Assembly (NCBI RefSeq): GCF_017355915.2
Contig: NZ_JAFEUV020000012.1
Span: forward strand, 28,214 to 92,213
DNA: 64,000 bases
Origin: Telluribacter roseus
Lineage (GTDB): Bacteria; Bacteroidota; Bacteroidia; Cytophagales; Spirosomataceae
Reading direction: 5' to 3'
The notes below the pieces were generated by a model. It was not told where the DNA came from. It was given only the letters and a program-made list of their open reading frames with translations, and did not search any database. Positions 1-9,700 of this stretch are shown here, in pieces (the first letter of the stretch is position 1; the number at the start of each line of letters is the position of its first letter). Position numbers and translations under genes: made by a program.

Positions 1-378
1 ACTACGCTTTCTGCCATTTCTGCCTTGTACATTGCGCCTCTGTTTCAGTTTTTTAGTCAGAGCCTGCGCAGTGTCGACGTACCGGCGGGGGGGGGGCCCC
101 CCCCCCCCCCCCCCCCCCCACCCCCCCCCCCCCCCCCGCTTCTGTATTAATCATGTGTAAACTACATTACCAGATTATTAAATCATGAAATACCTTTATA
201 TACCAGTAGTCTTTTTGGGGGGCAGATCAGTATCATAGGTACCACTCCAAACGGTAGGCCCTATGGACAAAAAGCTACTTCAGGCCGGGTGCAACACCTC
301 CTGAATAAATACCAGTACCAGGTTTTCGCATACACTTCTTGAACCTTTAGAGCAGGCATACAACTTAACTATCAACCT
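1..378. other. Gene-free start of window with poly-G/poly-C tract
   Basis: No gene can be supported here. Positions 87-137 form an extreme homopolymer run: ten G, 23 C, one A, 17 C. Left of it, bases 1-90 stay open in plus frame 1 (to a stop at 148-150) and in one minus-strand frame rich in Lys and Arg, so the end of a neighbouring gene may lie here, but neither reading is recognisable. From 150 to 378 nothing beyond leader sequence for the susC-like gene is seen. Confidence 0.5.
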
Positions 379-3300
379 ATGGAACAACACTCTATTATCC
401 CACTAACGCTGCGACGATTGCTCATCATTCTAATTATGATTGGAATGTGCCTTCCAGCGGTCGCCAACCAGCCACTTCGTACTGTAACCGGTAGAGTTAC
501 CTCACAAGCCGACGGTACCCCTATGCCGGGTGTGAACGTACTGCTAAAAGGAACCCAGACCGGTACCACCACCAACGCATCAGGTACCTACTCCATTGAT
601 GTTCCGAACGACAACGCCGTACTGGTGTTCTCGTACATTGGGTACAACTCCATGGAGGTACCCGTAGGCGGCAGAAGTACGGTAGATATCACCCTCGAAG
701 AAAGCGTAGAAACCCTGCAGGAAGCCGTAGTAACGGCTCTGGGTATTCGAAGAGAAAAACGATCGCTGGGCTATTCGATCGGTGAAGTGTCAGGAAAAGA
801 TATTGTAAATGTGCCGCAGGAAAACGTCATGAACGCCTTATCGGGTCGGGTAGCGGGGGTGCAGATCAACCAGACCAGCGGCGTGGGCTCATCGGTAAGC
901 GTTATTATCCGCGGAGCTACCTCACTCAGCAGCGACAACCAGCCCCTGTTCGTGATTGACGGAGTACCCGTTGCCAACTCGCTGAACAACCTTCGTCAGA
1001 TGGGTGATCGTAACAACGTGGACTATGGTAATGCCATTTCGGACATCAACCCCGAAGATGTGGAGTCTATTTCGGTACTGAAGGGCCCTAGCGCGGCCGC
1101 TCTGTACGGCTCACGTGCCGGTAATGGGGTGATCCTGATTACCACCAAGAAAGGAGTCAGAGGCCGTGGACTGGGTGTGGTGTTCTCTACCAGCAATGTA
1201 TTCGAAACGCCCTACCGCTACCTGGACTTTCACTATAAGTACGGAAGCGGTAGCCGCCCTTCGCGCCTGGACGAAACATCCGCCTACTGGGCCGGTCCTG
1301 AACTGAACGTTGGCAATACCGCCGTGCAGTGGAACAGCCCTGTGGATGCCAATGGTAACAAGATACCAACGGAGCTGAGAGCCTATCCGGATAACATGAA
1401 GAACTTCCTGCAGACCGGAATTACTTCTACAAATAACCTGGCTATTTCGGGATCAAGTGACAAGGGTACCTACCGCCTGTCATACAACCTGATGAAAAAC
1501 AAGGGCCTGATCCCCAACTCCGACCTCAACCGTAACAGCCTCTCCTTTGCAGGTACGTATGATGTTCACAGCAAGATACGCGTAACGTCAAATCTGAACT
1601 TTGTCCGTTCCAACTCGGATAACCGCCCCTCTACGGCCAACCGGGGTGCTAACCCGCTGGAAGCCGTGTACATCTGGCCGCATGTCAATGTACAGGACTT
1701 GCGGGACTACTGGGTACCTGGTCAGGAAGGTATACAGCAGCGTCGTCCGGCTAACAACGGAGATAACCCCTACTTCCTGGCGTACGGCATCAACAATGGT
1801 TTCGTACGGGACCGGGCTTTCGGTAATATCAAGGTGGATTTCCAGCTGACGCCTGAGCTGTCGGCCTACGTTCGGGGTATGCACGATGTATTCTTTGAAA
1901 ACCGTGAGACCAAGATACCCTGGAGCTACTCCCGCGCCCAGAACGGAGGCTACTTCCTGCAGGACATTAACCGCAGTGAAAGCAACGCCGACTTCCTGCT
2001 CACGTACAAGAAGAAAGTGGGTGACTTTGACGTAAGCATTTCGGGAGGTGGTAACTACATGATCCAGTCGTACCGCGATGACTACATTGGTAGCGGTAGC
2101 GGTGGTCTGACGATCCCGGGTATCTACCGGGTGAGCAATATTGCCCGTGCCGGTGAAGGGGGTACCAACCTGCAGGTAAGCAACTACGCCGACCGCAAAG
2201 GGATATACAGCTTGCTGGGTAACGCTTCCATCGGATTCAGAGATATGCTTTACCTGGACCTGACCGCCCGTAACGACTGGTCAAGTACACTGCCCGTTTC
2301 GAACCGCTCGTACTTCTACCCATCCGCCTCACTGAGCTGGCTGGCCAACTACACCTTCAATCTGCCCCAGCAGGTATCCCTGCTGAAGTTCAGAGCAGGA
2401 TGGGCTCAGGTAGGTAACGATACCGGTCCTTACCAGCTCAACCCGATCCTGTCGACTGGTAGCTGGGGTAGCCTCATTACGACCAGCCTGCCGGGTACCC
2501 TGCTCAACCCGCAGCTCCTGCCCGAGATCGCCACCTCCACCGAAGTGGGTGTTGACTTTAACCTGTTCGACAACCGCCTGCGCTTTGAAGGTACCTACTA
2601 CTACGTAGAGAATCAGAACCAGATCCTGGATATCGCTACGCCTGCTTCGTCGGGCTATACCAGCAAGAAGATCAACGCAGGTCTGCTGGCAAGCCGGGGC
2701 TGGGAACTGATGCTGGGGGGTAGCCCTATCCGTGATCGCAACGGCTGGAACTGGGATCTGAGTGTCAACTTTACCCGCAACCGGACTACCATCAAGGCCC
2801 TGGCCGAAGGCATGAACTTCTATCAGCTGTGGGATGATAACAACGGCGGTGCCTTTACAAGAGTCGGTGAAGAAATCGGTAATATCTACAGCCGGGGCTA
2901 CGCCTTCGTGGATGATCCGGCCTCTCCCTATTATCGCTGGCCTATCCTCTCTACCGCCGGCTCCTGGATCGCTGTCAACGATCGGGATGCCCGTATGAAG
3001 GTAGGTAACTTCAACCCCCGGTTCCTGATGGGAGCCCAGACCACCCTCTCGTACAAGCGCTTTAACCTCAATGCCAGCTTTGACTGGCGGTTTGGCGGTA
3101 ATTTCCAATCCTACACCTACCGCTACGGTGGTTCCGACTGGAAATCACAGCTTCAGGTCAACAACCTGATTCCGGGAGGTCAGTATACCCAGGAACAACT
3201 GATCGCCTTGTTGAAATCAGATCCTGAAAAATACATCATCCCTCAGAACGGCAATTTCCCCCGGGTAGGTGGCTATACAGAGGCGACCGGTGGTCTGCCT

Positions 3301-3711
3301 TTCGACTCCAACGGCGACGGTGTGATGGAGTACGACGGGGTGTTCATTCCCGGGGTGATTCGTATGCCGGATGGTACTTACGTGGAGCACCTGGGTGGCC
3401 CCGGTACCATGATCCGTCCCGCCTCCAACCAGTTCCCGTGGAGCTTCAACCAGCAGATTACCTTTGATGCTTCGTTCCTGAAGCTACGGGAGATCTCATT
3501 TGGCTACGATTTGCCTAACTTTGGTGGTATCCGCAATGCCAACATCTCGGTGTTCAGCCGGAACATCGTCCTGTGGACCGCTGCTAAGATTGGTATAGAT
3601 CCTGAGAGAGCGTTCCAGGCCGACGGCGGACGCTTCCGTCAGGGAATTGAGCTCCAGAACGTAATGCCATGGACGGTTCCCGTTGGATTTAAACTAAATT
3701 TCAATTTTTAA
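379..3711 (+). CDS. SusC/RagA family TonB-linked outer membrane protein
   Basis: Outer-membrane TonB-dependent porin that would import an oligosaccharide or other nutrient with its SusD partner. The 1110-residue protein has an N-terminal signal peptide, then a carboxypeptidase-like regulatory domain (about residues 35-110, with GRVTSQADGTPMPGVNVLLKG), a plug domain (about 120-240, with LSGRVAGVQI, IRGATSL and PLFVIDGVPV), and a long beta-barrel ending in aromatic F-N-F, as usual for insertion by the Bam complex. No STN signalling domain is seen, so it is not an anti-sigma-coupled receptor. The susD-like gene follows after 27 bp, and a strong terminator closes the pair. Substrate cannot be read from sequence; a secreted phosphoesterase next door hints at a phosphorylated or organic-ester nutrient. 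Confidence 0.96.
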   Translation: MEQHSIIPLTLRRLLIILIMIGMCLPAVANQPLRTVTGRVTSQADGTPMPGVNVLLKGTQTGTTTNASGTYSIDVPNDNAVLVFSYIGYNSMEVPVGGRSTVDITLEESVETLQEAVVTALGIRREKRSLGYSIGEVSGKDIVNVPQENVMNALSGRVAGVQINQTSGVGSSVSVIIRGATSLSSDNQPLFVIDGVPVANSLNNLRQMGDRNNVDYGNAISDINPEDVESISVLKGPSAAALYGSRAGNGVILITTKKGVRGRGLGVVFSTSNVFETPYRYLDFHYKYGSGSRPSRLDETSAYWAGPELNVGNTAVQWNSPVDANGNKIPTELRAYPDNMKNFLQTGITSTNNLAISGSSDKGTYRLSYNLMKNKGLIPNSDLNRNSLSFAGTYDVHSKIRVTSNLNFVRSNSDNRPSTANRGANPLEAVYIWPHVNVQDLRDYWVPGQEGIQQRRPANNGDNPYFLAYGINNGFVRDRAFGNIKVDFQLTPELSAYVRGMHDVFFENRETKIPWSYSRAQNGGYFLQDINRSESNADFLLTYKKKVGDFDVSISGGGNYMIQSYRDDYIGSGSGGLTIPGIYRVSNIARAGEGGTNLQVSNYADRKGIYSLLGNASIGFRDMLYLDLTARNDWSSTLPVSNRSYFYPSASLSWLANYTFNLPQQVSLLKFRAGWAQVGNDTGPYQLNPILSTGSWGSLITTSLPGTLLNPQLLPEIATSTEVGVDFNLFDNRLRFEGTYYYVENQNQILDIATPASSGYTSKKINAGLLASRGWELMLGGSPIRDRNGWNWDLSVNFTRNRTTIKALAEGMNFYQLWDDNNGGAFTRVGEEIGNIYSRGYAFVDDPASPYYRWPILSTAGSWIAVNDRDARMKVGNFNPRFLMGAQTTLSYKRFNLNASFDWRFGGNFQSYTYRYGGSDWKSQLQVNNLIPGGQYTQEQLIALLKSDPEKYIIPQNGNFPRVGGYTEATGGLPFDSNGDGVMEYDGVFIPGVIRMPDGTYVEHLGGPGTMIRPASNQFPWSFNQQITFDASFLKLREISFGYDLPNFGGIRNANISVFSRNIVLWTAAKIGIDPERAFQADGGRFRQGIELQNVMPWTVPVGFKLNFNF

Positions 3712-3738
3712 GAGACGAAACACTAAAAGCTTAACAAT

Positions 3739-5439
3739 ATGAATGTACTTAAGCTAGCAACCAAATCGATACTTGTGGGGGGGCTGCTGTTTGCTACGTC
3801 GTGTGGCGATCATCTGACCAGGCTGAACGAAAACCCCAACGGAATAGACCCCTCATCGGCCAATCCTAACCAGCTGCTCCCGTCTGTCATGACCGAAGCC
3901 GCCAAGGAATACGTAAGCCTCGGGTACGGGGACATTGGAGGTACCATGCAGCATACCCAGAAAGACGGCTGGTTCTCGGGCCATAACCATTACGACTGGT
4001 CGCCCCGCGACTGGAGCAACTGGTACGGGATGCTGCGTAACAACAACTTCCTGCACCAGCGGGCTGTGACCCTGGGCTATAAGTTTCATGAGGGTGTGGC
4101 ACTTACCATGAAAGCCTTCATCTACGGCTCTATCGCGGATCTGTGGGGTGACGCGCCTTATAGTAATGCGGTTCGCGGAAACGAATCCAACGAGTTTCTT
4201 ACACCTACGTTTGACAGTCAGGAGGCGATCTACAACGGGATCATCGAGGACCTGAAAGCAGCTTCGGCCCTCTTTGCTACCGGTGATAAAACGGGGGTGA
4301 TCAACAACTACGATGTGTACTACGCGGGTGATCCGGCCAAGTGGCAGAAGTTTGCCAACACCCTGCTCCTGCGCTACTACATGCGTATTTCGGACAAGAA
4401 ACCTGAAATAGCCAAAGCTGGTATCGAGAGCATCTATAACTCAGGGATTTATATCAAAACGTCCGCTGAAGATGCTACCATGAGCTACATTGGAGCCAAC
4501 AGCAGCAACTCCTGGCCCGAGACGGTAGCCTTTGATCAGTCCGAATCCAACTGGCGCCGGATCAAGCCCGGAAAAGCACTGATCGACAACCTGGTTATGA
4601 ACAATGATCCCCGCCTGACCGTCTGGTTTTCTCCGGTGCACGTCCAGTGGGTGGCTGACCCTACTCTAACCGTGGCCACGGATGAGTTTATCCGTAAAGA
4701 TGGCGTTATCCAGCAGGGCGTGAAGTTCCTGACCGATGTACAGTTCAGAGCCCAGAAGGCCCTGGGTCACAAGTTTACCCGTCACTTCAATCCCAATCTG
4801 ATACCGACTACGCTCCGCCTGGATACCGGCCGCTACGTAGGTCTGCCCGCCGGACTACTTGATCCATCGGAATACAACTACAACCCCACTCCGGGCCAGA
4901 CCGTAGAGAACCAGCATGTATCGCAGCTTGCGGATGTATACCGCAACAGCAGTGGAGGTATCCTGCGCGCCCGACTTGCCTCAGCCGCCGAAGCTTCGTT
5001 TATCCTGGCCGAAGCAGCTCTTAAAGGCTGGGCAGTAGGAAGTGCCGAGACGCACTACAACACCGCCATCAAAAACTCCCTGGATGCCTGGGGCGTGGGT
5101 AGCCAGTACGCTACCTTCATCACCCAGCCTGGAGTGGCCTACAAAGGTACCCTGGCCCAGATCATGGAGCAAAAGTGGATCGCCGGCTGGACCGCCGCTA
5201 CCGAGTCATGGTTTGATTTCCGTCGTACCGGTTTCCCTGCTCTGAAAGCCGGACCAGCTTCTCCGCAGCCTGTGTTGCCCGTGCGCTTTATCTACGGAGA
5301 TAATGAGCAAAACTTTAACAACAACAACTACAAGAATGCCATGAATGCACTGCAGGAGACACCCTACTCAGTGCTGAGGGGTAAAAACAGCCAGTGGTCC
5401 AAGCCGTGGCTGATGCAGGGAACCAACAAACCCTGGTAA
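3739..5439 (+). CDS. SusD/RagB family nutrient-binding lipoprotein (SusD-like 2 type)
   Basis: Surface lipoprotein that caps the SusC barrel and binds the nutrient. The 566 residues begin with a lipoprotein signal peptide whose lipobox LFATSC puts the lipidated Cys at about residue 22. The body resembles the SusD-like 2 family (conserved GGTMQHTQ and Trp-rich NWYGMLRNNN near residues 75-100; C-terminal FDFRRTGFPAL). It lies 27 bp after the susC-like gene in the same orientation, so the two are co-transcribed. This subfamily is often found with small SusC pairs outside classical glycan loci. Ligand unknown. Confidence 0.95.
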   Translation: MNVLKLATKSILVGGLLFATSCGDHLTRLNENPNGIDPSSANPNQLLPSVMTEAAKEYVSLGYGDIGGTMQHTQKDGWFSGHNHYDWSPRDWSNWYGMLRNNNFLHQRAVTLGYKFHEGVALTMKAFIYGSIADLWGDAPYSNAVRGNESNEFLTPTFDSQEAIYNGIIEDLKAASALFATGDKTGVINNYDVYYAGDPAKWQKFANTLLLRYYMRISDKKPEIAKAGIESIYNSGIYIKTSAEDATMSYIGANSSNSWPETVAFDQSESNWRRIKPGKALIDNLVMNNDPRLTVWFSPVHVQWVADPTLTVATDEFIRKDGVIQQGVKFLTDVQFRAQKALGHKFTRHFNPNLIPTTLRLDTGRYVGLPAGLLDPSEYNYNPTPGQTVENQHVSQLADVYRNSSGGILRARLASAAEASFILAEAALKGWAVGSAETHYNTAIKNSLDAWGVGSQYATFITQPGVAYKGTLAQIMEQKWIAGWTAATESWFDFRRTGFPALKAGPASPQPVLPVRFIYGDNEQNFNNNNYKNAMNALQETPYSVLRGKNSQWSKPWLMQGTNKPW

Positions 5440-5465
5440 TAAAGCGCCTGTTCATTCTTTTAGTC

Positions 5466-5498
5466 AGAGGCGGGATGTACCATCCCGCCTCTCTTTAT
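5466..5498 (+). terminator. Rho-independent terminator after susCD pair
   Basis: Perfect 12-bp inverted repeat AGAGGCGGGATG / CATCCCGCCTCT around a 3-nt loop, followed by CTTTATT. It lies 26 bp after the SusD stop and 35 bp before the phosphoesterase start, so the phosphoesterase probably has its own promoter or depends on readthrough. Confidence 0.85.
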
Positions 5499-5532
5499 TC
5501 AATTCCTCTTCTCCCTTACTCATTCCCGGTAT

Positions 5533-6888
5533 ATGTCCTTTCCCCTCAATTTCAATTTCTTTTTAGTTTGTACAGTGCTACTCGCGGCTCCCGGACTGGC
5601 TGCCGCCCAAACGGCGGCCTCTGCCCAGGATCTGACCCGGGCGACGGAGATGAATCTGGATGTCAAGCTGATGTTCCCTTCTCCAGTTCCGGACCGTATC
5701 ATCCTTAATCTGACGGCTGAGCCGGAGAACTCGGTGGCGGTGAACTGGCGTACGGATACTACGGTGCAGCAGGGTATCGTGGAGGTAGCCCTGGCTACGG
5801 ATGGTACCCAGTTTATCCAGCAACTCCGGAAGATCACGGCTACCACCGAGTACCTGCGCACCCGACATGAGCAGGAGCCCGCTGTAAGCGCCCACTACCA
5901 TTCGGCCGTTATCGATGGACTTACACCCGGTAACGTATATGTATACCGGGTAGGCTTTGGGAATGGGTGGAGCGAGTGGTTCCAGTATAGGATGCCCGAG
6001 AGCACCAGGGGTCGTCCGCTATCCTTCCTGTACTTTGGTGATGCCCAGAATGATGTCAAATCACACTGGTCGAGGGTTATCCGGGAGGCGTACAAGAAAA
6101 TGCCGGAAGTGGACTTTATGCTGCACGCCGGTGACCTCATCAATCGCCACGACCATGACATCGAGTGGGGCGAGTGGTTTCAGGCCGGTTCGTTCATCCA
6201 CGCTACCGTACCCAGTGTCATGACGCCCGGCAACCACGAGTACCGCAACGTAAAGCTTTCGCCCCACTGGCGTCCGCAGTACAACCTACCCCTCAATGGC
6301 CCCAAGGGGTTAGAGGAAACCTGCTACCAGGTCAACTACCATGATCTGAAAGTGGTATCACTGGATGCGGAGCAGATAGACGAGACACCTTACTACGCCC
6401 AGAAGCAGGCCCAGTGGCTGGACTCCATCCTGACTCACGACGCGCGCCGCTGGACGGTACTGACCATCCACTACCCCTTTTACTCCACCAAACCTAACCG
6501 GGATAACCTGGAGCTACGCAATCGCTTTAAGCCCATCCTGGATAAACATAAGGTAGATATAGTCTTGCAGGGCCACGACCACGCCTACGGACGGGGCATG
6601 GTGAGCAACTCGCCCAGCGGACAAAACCGCCGGGCCCAGCTATCGGGTACCATGTACGTAGTATCGGTGTCGGGCCCTAAAATGTACAATCTGTCGGAGG
6701 ATCCCTGGATGTTCAGGAAAGCGGGCAACAGTCAGATGTTTCAGATCATAACCATTCAGGACAATCAGCTCCTCTACAACGCCTACACCGCTAAGGGTGA
6801 GCTCTATGATTCATTTATATTGAGAAAACAGAAAGGAGAAGCCAATACGCTGGTCAATAAAACTCCCAACACACCCGAAAAGCGCTGA
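5533..6888 (+). CDS. Secreted purple acid phosphatase-like metallophosphoesterase
   Basis: Predicted periplasmic or surface phosphoesterase. A signal peptide (LVCTVLLAAPGLAAAQ) is followed by a fibronectin-type/PAP N-terminal domain (about residues 50-150) and a calcineurin-like catalytic domain. The metal-binding motif series is intact: YFGDAQ (Asp near 170), HAGDLIN, GNHEY, TIHYPFY and GHDHAYGR. The order and spacing match purple acid phosphatases, which hydrolyse phosphomonoesters with a two-metal centre. It follows the susCD pair in the same orientation but after a strong terminator. It is convergent with the next gene, only 17 bp apart. Actual substrate is unknown; the family assignment is firm. 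Confidence 0.92.
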   Translation: MSFPLNFNFFLVCTVLLAAPGLAAAQTAASAQDLTRATEMNLDVKLMFPSPVPDRIILNLTAEPENSVAVNWRTDTTVQQGIVEVALATDGTQFIQQLRKITATTEYLRTRHEQEPAVSAHYHSAVIDGLTPGNVYVYRVGFGNGWSEWFQYRMPESTRGRPLSFLYFGDAQNDVKSHWSRVIREAYKKMPEVDFMLHAGDLINRHDHDIEWGEWFQAGSFIHATVPSVMTPGNHEYRNVKLSPHWRPQYNLPLNGPKGLEETCYQVNYHDLKVVSLDAEQIDETPYYAQKQAQWLDSILTHDARRWTVLTIHYPFYSTKPNRDNLELRNRFKPILDKHKVDIVLQGHDHAYGRGMVSNSPSGQNRRAQLSGTMYVVSVSGPKMYNLSEDPWMFRKAGNSQMFQIITIQDNQLLYNAYTAKGELYDSFILRKQKGEANTLVNKTPNTPEKR

Positions 6889-6905
6889 AAGAGGGCTTTC
6901 TGATA

Positions 6906-8216
6906 TTAGATGTTATCCTGGTTACGGGCCTGTAAGGTGTTGAATCGTTTCTGTGCGTGGGGCAATTCGCCGTGGGTACTGATGGCAATGAATGACAGCA
7001 GGGCTATCAGTACCCCTACGGCCACCAGTCCGGCACTCCACGCTCTGACTGCTACGCCTCTTTCGGCAAATTCAGCCCTAACCTTTCCAATTAGAAGCGC
7101 GATGATCAGGTAGTTGACTATATACAGGTACTGCTCAATGCGGTAGGTACTTAGGAAGGCTCCGGTGATCAGCAGGCTGTACAGGATGTACAAGGCAAAG
7201 TGACCCAGGAAGAAGATCAGAATGTCGTGATAGGTAAAAGTAGCAGCTGTACCCGTTCGGGTGAGGTAGTACCTATATACCCACACGCCCGTTAGGACCA
7301 GAATCAGCAGGATCGCCACCCACTGTACCTCCCCCACCACACCCGGGGTAGCTCCGATCCCATCAAAGGTTCGGGACAGGCTCTCAGTCTCAAAGGACTG
7401 ATCCCACACCACAAAAGGGATGATCAGCACCAGAAACAACAGGGGGAATAAGGTACTGCTTCGGCTCGTTGGAGTCTTAGCTGCCTCCCAGCGGGAGGTA
7501 AAGGTACCATAGGCCATACCTGCTCCGCCAAAGAAGCCCAGTGAGTACTCCATCACGTTCCAGAAATTGAATGGGATGCCCGACACATGGCCCAGTACCT
7601 GCAGAAAATTGCCGAACGCAAACCCAAATCCACCTCCCAGTCCTGCAAATACGGCTACTCGTAGGGCAGCATAGTACCCCTGTCGGACCAGGTACCACGT
7701 GAGGGCGGCGGCCATGCCGAGGCAGGCAGCCCATAGCTCCGACCGGGGAGGCGTCATCAGCCACCCAAACTGCTCGATCAGAAAGAAATAGAAGAGCAAA
7801 GCTCCTACCGTCATTTCCACGATGAGCTGGGGCCAGTGTACCTTTTCACCCCGGGTACCATCAGCCAGGGCCAGCCCGAACAGCCCTCCACCCATAAAGC
7901 CATACAACCCGCCAATGACAAAGAGCATGAATAACCCGTAGTACACGTTGATAAACTCAACATCCCGCCCATACCCTACTACCGCACCGTAGCTCATAAT
8001 ACCCCCTACTCCCCACCCGAGCGCCCCGGCTAGCGTAGCCTGAAAGGCCCGGCGATACCAGTCGTCGCGCTTGGTAATGAGGAGGATACTCAATGAACCA
8101 ATGGCTCCGGCCCAGGCAGCGCCCTGCTCGTGACCAAACTGACCACGTATAGCCCAGGCCGTACCTAATGATAAGCCAGCCATCGCCATGCCGGCTACGA
8201 GTGTATCTCTCTTCAT
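6906..8216 (-). CDS. Polytopic membrane protein of unknown function
   Basis: I do not recognise a named family. The 436 residues are almost entirely hydrophobic, with roughly 11-13 membrane segments. Glycine-rich stretches occur (GALGWGVGGIMSYGAVVGYG, GGLYGFMGGGLFG, GLGGGFGFAFGNF), and an N-terminal AIRGQFGHEQG loop looks conserved-like. The repeated Gly-rich helices in the first half suggest tight helix packing. No transporter signature, ATPase or catalytic motif is visible. It stands alone on the minus strand between the phosphoesterase and a divergently oriented aminotransferase. Position in a carbohydrate block suggests, but does not show, a role in sugar metabolism. Confidence 0.88.
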   Translation of the reverse strand: MKRDTLVAGMAMAGLSLGTAWAIRGQFGHEQGAAWAGAIGSLSILLITKRDDWYRRAFQATLAGALGWGVGGIMSYGAVVGYGRDVEFINVYYGLFMLFVIGGLYGFMGGGLFGLALADGTRGEKVHWPQLIVEMTVGALLFYFFLIEQFGWLMTPPRSELWAACLGMAAALTWYLVRQGYYAALRVAVFAGLGGGFGFAFGNFLQVLGHVSGIPFNFWNVMEYSLGFFGGAGMAYGTFTSRWEAAKTPTSRSSTLFPLLFLVLIIPFVVWDQSFETESLSRTFDGIGATPGVVGEVQWVAILLILVLTGVWVYRYYLTRTGTAATFTYHDILIFFLGHFALYILYSLLITGAFLSTYRIEQYLYIVNYLIIALLIGKVRAEFAERGVAVRAWSAGLVAVGVLIALLSFIAISTHGELPHAQKRFNTLQARNQDNI

Positions 8217-8426
8217 GCAGGAATCAGAATTATAAACCAGCTGGCAAAGGGGATAGGAATGCGTAAGGGAAGCTTTGGCTATACTACTGACACTATGGCT
8301 ATTAGGACTATTGTTCTCAAAAATTTATCTATCTCAGGTAGTCTTAAACAGAGCCCCATTAGTACTTAGTATAGGAGTAGTACCTTTTGTCTGCCCGATA
8401 CGCAGGATGATCTATCTTAACGGTAT

Positions 8427-9671
8427 ATGAATCAGCAAACAGACCTGGCCATCCACGGTGGGGCCAAAACCGTCACCCGTACCTTCCCCTGGCCTGTCTT
8501 TGACGAGTCGGAGGTTCAGGCCGTCATGAGCATCGTACAAAGTGGTGCCTGGGGCAATCCGGACTGCAAAGGTGAGGTAGAGGCCTTCGAAAAGGATTTT
8601 GCCGCGTACTGCGGTACCCGATACGCCGTAAGCTGTGTGAATGGATCGGTGTCGCTCCGGCTGGCGCTGATCGCCTGTGGCGTCCGACCCGGCGATGAAG
8701 TGATCGTGCCGCCCTATACGTTCATAGCCACGGCCTCTACGGTCATCGAGGCCAACTGCGTACCCGTGTTCGTAGACATTGACCCTGCTACCTACAATAT
8801 CAGTCCTGAGGCCATCGAAGCGGCCATTACCGAGCGTACCCGGGCTATTATACCCGTACACTTCGCAGGACAGGCCTGTGATATGGACCGGATCATGGAG
8901 ATAGCCCGGCGCCACAACCTGCGCGTTATCGAAGATGCGGCCCACGCTCACGGTGCTGAGTACAAAGGCCGGAAGCTGGGAACCATCGGGGATGTGGGTA
9001 GCTTTAGCTTTCAGTCCTCCAAAAACCTCAACAGCGGCGAAGGCGGTATCATAGTCACCAACGATGAGCCACTCTACCAGATGATGGCTTCGCTCCGCAA
9101 CGTCGGTCGGATGGAAGGAGGCCAGTGGTACGATCACTACAACCCGGGCTGTAACTACCGGATTACCCAGCTGCAGGCTGTGCTCTTATCTCACCAGCTC
9201 AAACGGCTGGATGAGCAGACCCGGACCCGCAACCAGAACGGCCTTTACCTCAATGAGCTATTAGGTACTATTGACGGCATTACTCCCCTCGAAAGAGGCT
9301 TTGGGGAAACGCTCCACGCCTACCACCTGTATATTTTCAAATACGATAAGGCAAAGTTCGGCGGAGTACCCAAAGATGAATTCGTAGCTATGCTGGCGGC
9401 CGAGGGAGTACCCTGTTTCAAAGGATACCCGCATCCGCTCTATCGCCAGCCCCTCTTCCAGCAAAAGAACTTCATGTGCTACGCCATACCAGATAGCGTT
9501 GACTACACCGGCGTCTTTTGTCCCGTAGCCGAGCGGGCCTGCAGTGAGGAAGCCGTCTGGATACTCCAGCCCGCTATGCTGGGTACCCGTGAGGATATGG
9601 AAAGCTTCGCTCAGGCCATTATCAAGATCCAGAAAGCAGTATGTCCTGTGCCTTCCCCGACCACCCTATAA
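8427..9671 (+). CDS. DegT/DnrJ/EryC1/StrS family PLP aminotransferase
   Basis: Fold-type I, pyridoxal-phosphate sugar aminotransferase of the DegT/DnrJ/EryC1/StrS family, 414 residues, the usual length. Visible hallmarks are NGSVSLRLAL (cofactor phosphate-binding area), VPPYTFIATAS, the VIEDAAHAHGAEYKG segment with the cofactor-binding Asp, and FQSSKNLNSGEGG with the Schiff-base Lys at residue 199. Family members usually transfer an amino group to a keto-sugar, often UDP-linked, but members in catabolic clusters also exist. Its TAA stop overlaps an ATG in TAATG with the GH2 gene downstream, indicating one operon and suggesting a shared amino-sugar substrate. Confidence 0.93.
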   Translation: MNQQTDLAIHGGAKTVTRTFPWPVFDESEVQAVMSIVQSGAWGNPDCKGEVEAFEKDFAAYCGTRYAVSCVNGSVSLRLALIACGVRPGDEVIVPPYTFIATASTVIEANCVPVFVDIDPATYNISPEAIEAAITERTRAIIPVHFAGQACDMDRIMEIARRHNLRVIEDAAHAHGAEYKGRKLGTIGDVGSFSFQSSKNLNSGEGGIIVTNDEPLYQMMASLRNVGRMEGGQWYDHYNPGCNYRITQLQAVLLSHQLKRLDEQTRTRNQNGLYLNELLGTIDGITPLERGFGETLHAYHLYIFKYDKAKFGGVPKDEFVAMLAAEGVPCFKGYPHPLYRQPLFQQKNFMCYAIPDSVDYTGVFCPVAERACSEEAVWILQPAMLGTREDMESFAQAIIKIQKAVCPVPSPTTL

Positions 9672-9700
9672 TGTATACCCCTAGTCCTACCCTTGTAAGA

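Noticed and set aside
2329-3108. Long antisense frame inside the first susC gene
   Set aside because: It mirrors the codon pattern of a clearly real gene on the other strand; similar shadows occur inside the malic enzyme, GH20 and GH2 genes.
6887-6900. Short GAAAG/CTTTC hairpin between convergent genes
   Set aside because: Only 5 bp of stem with no T-tract; too weak to call a terminator.
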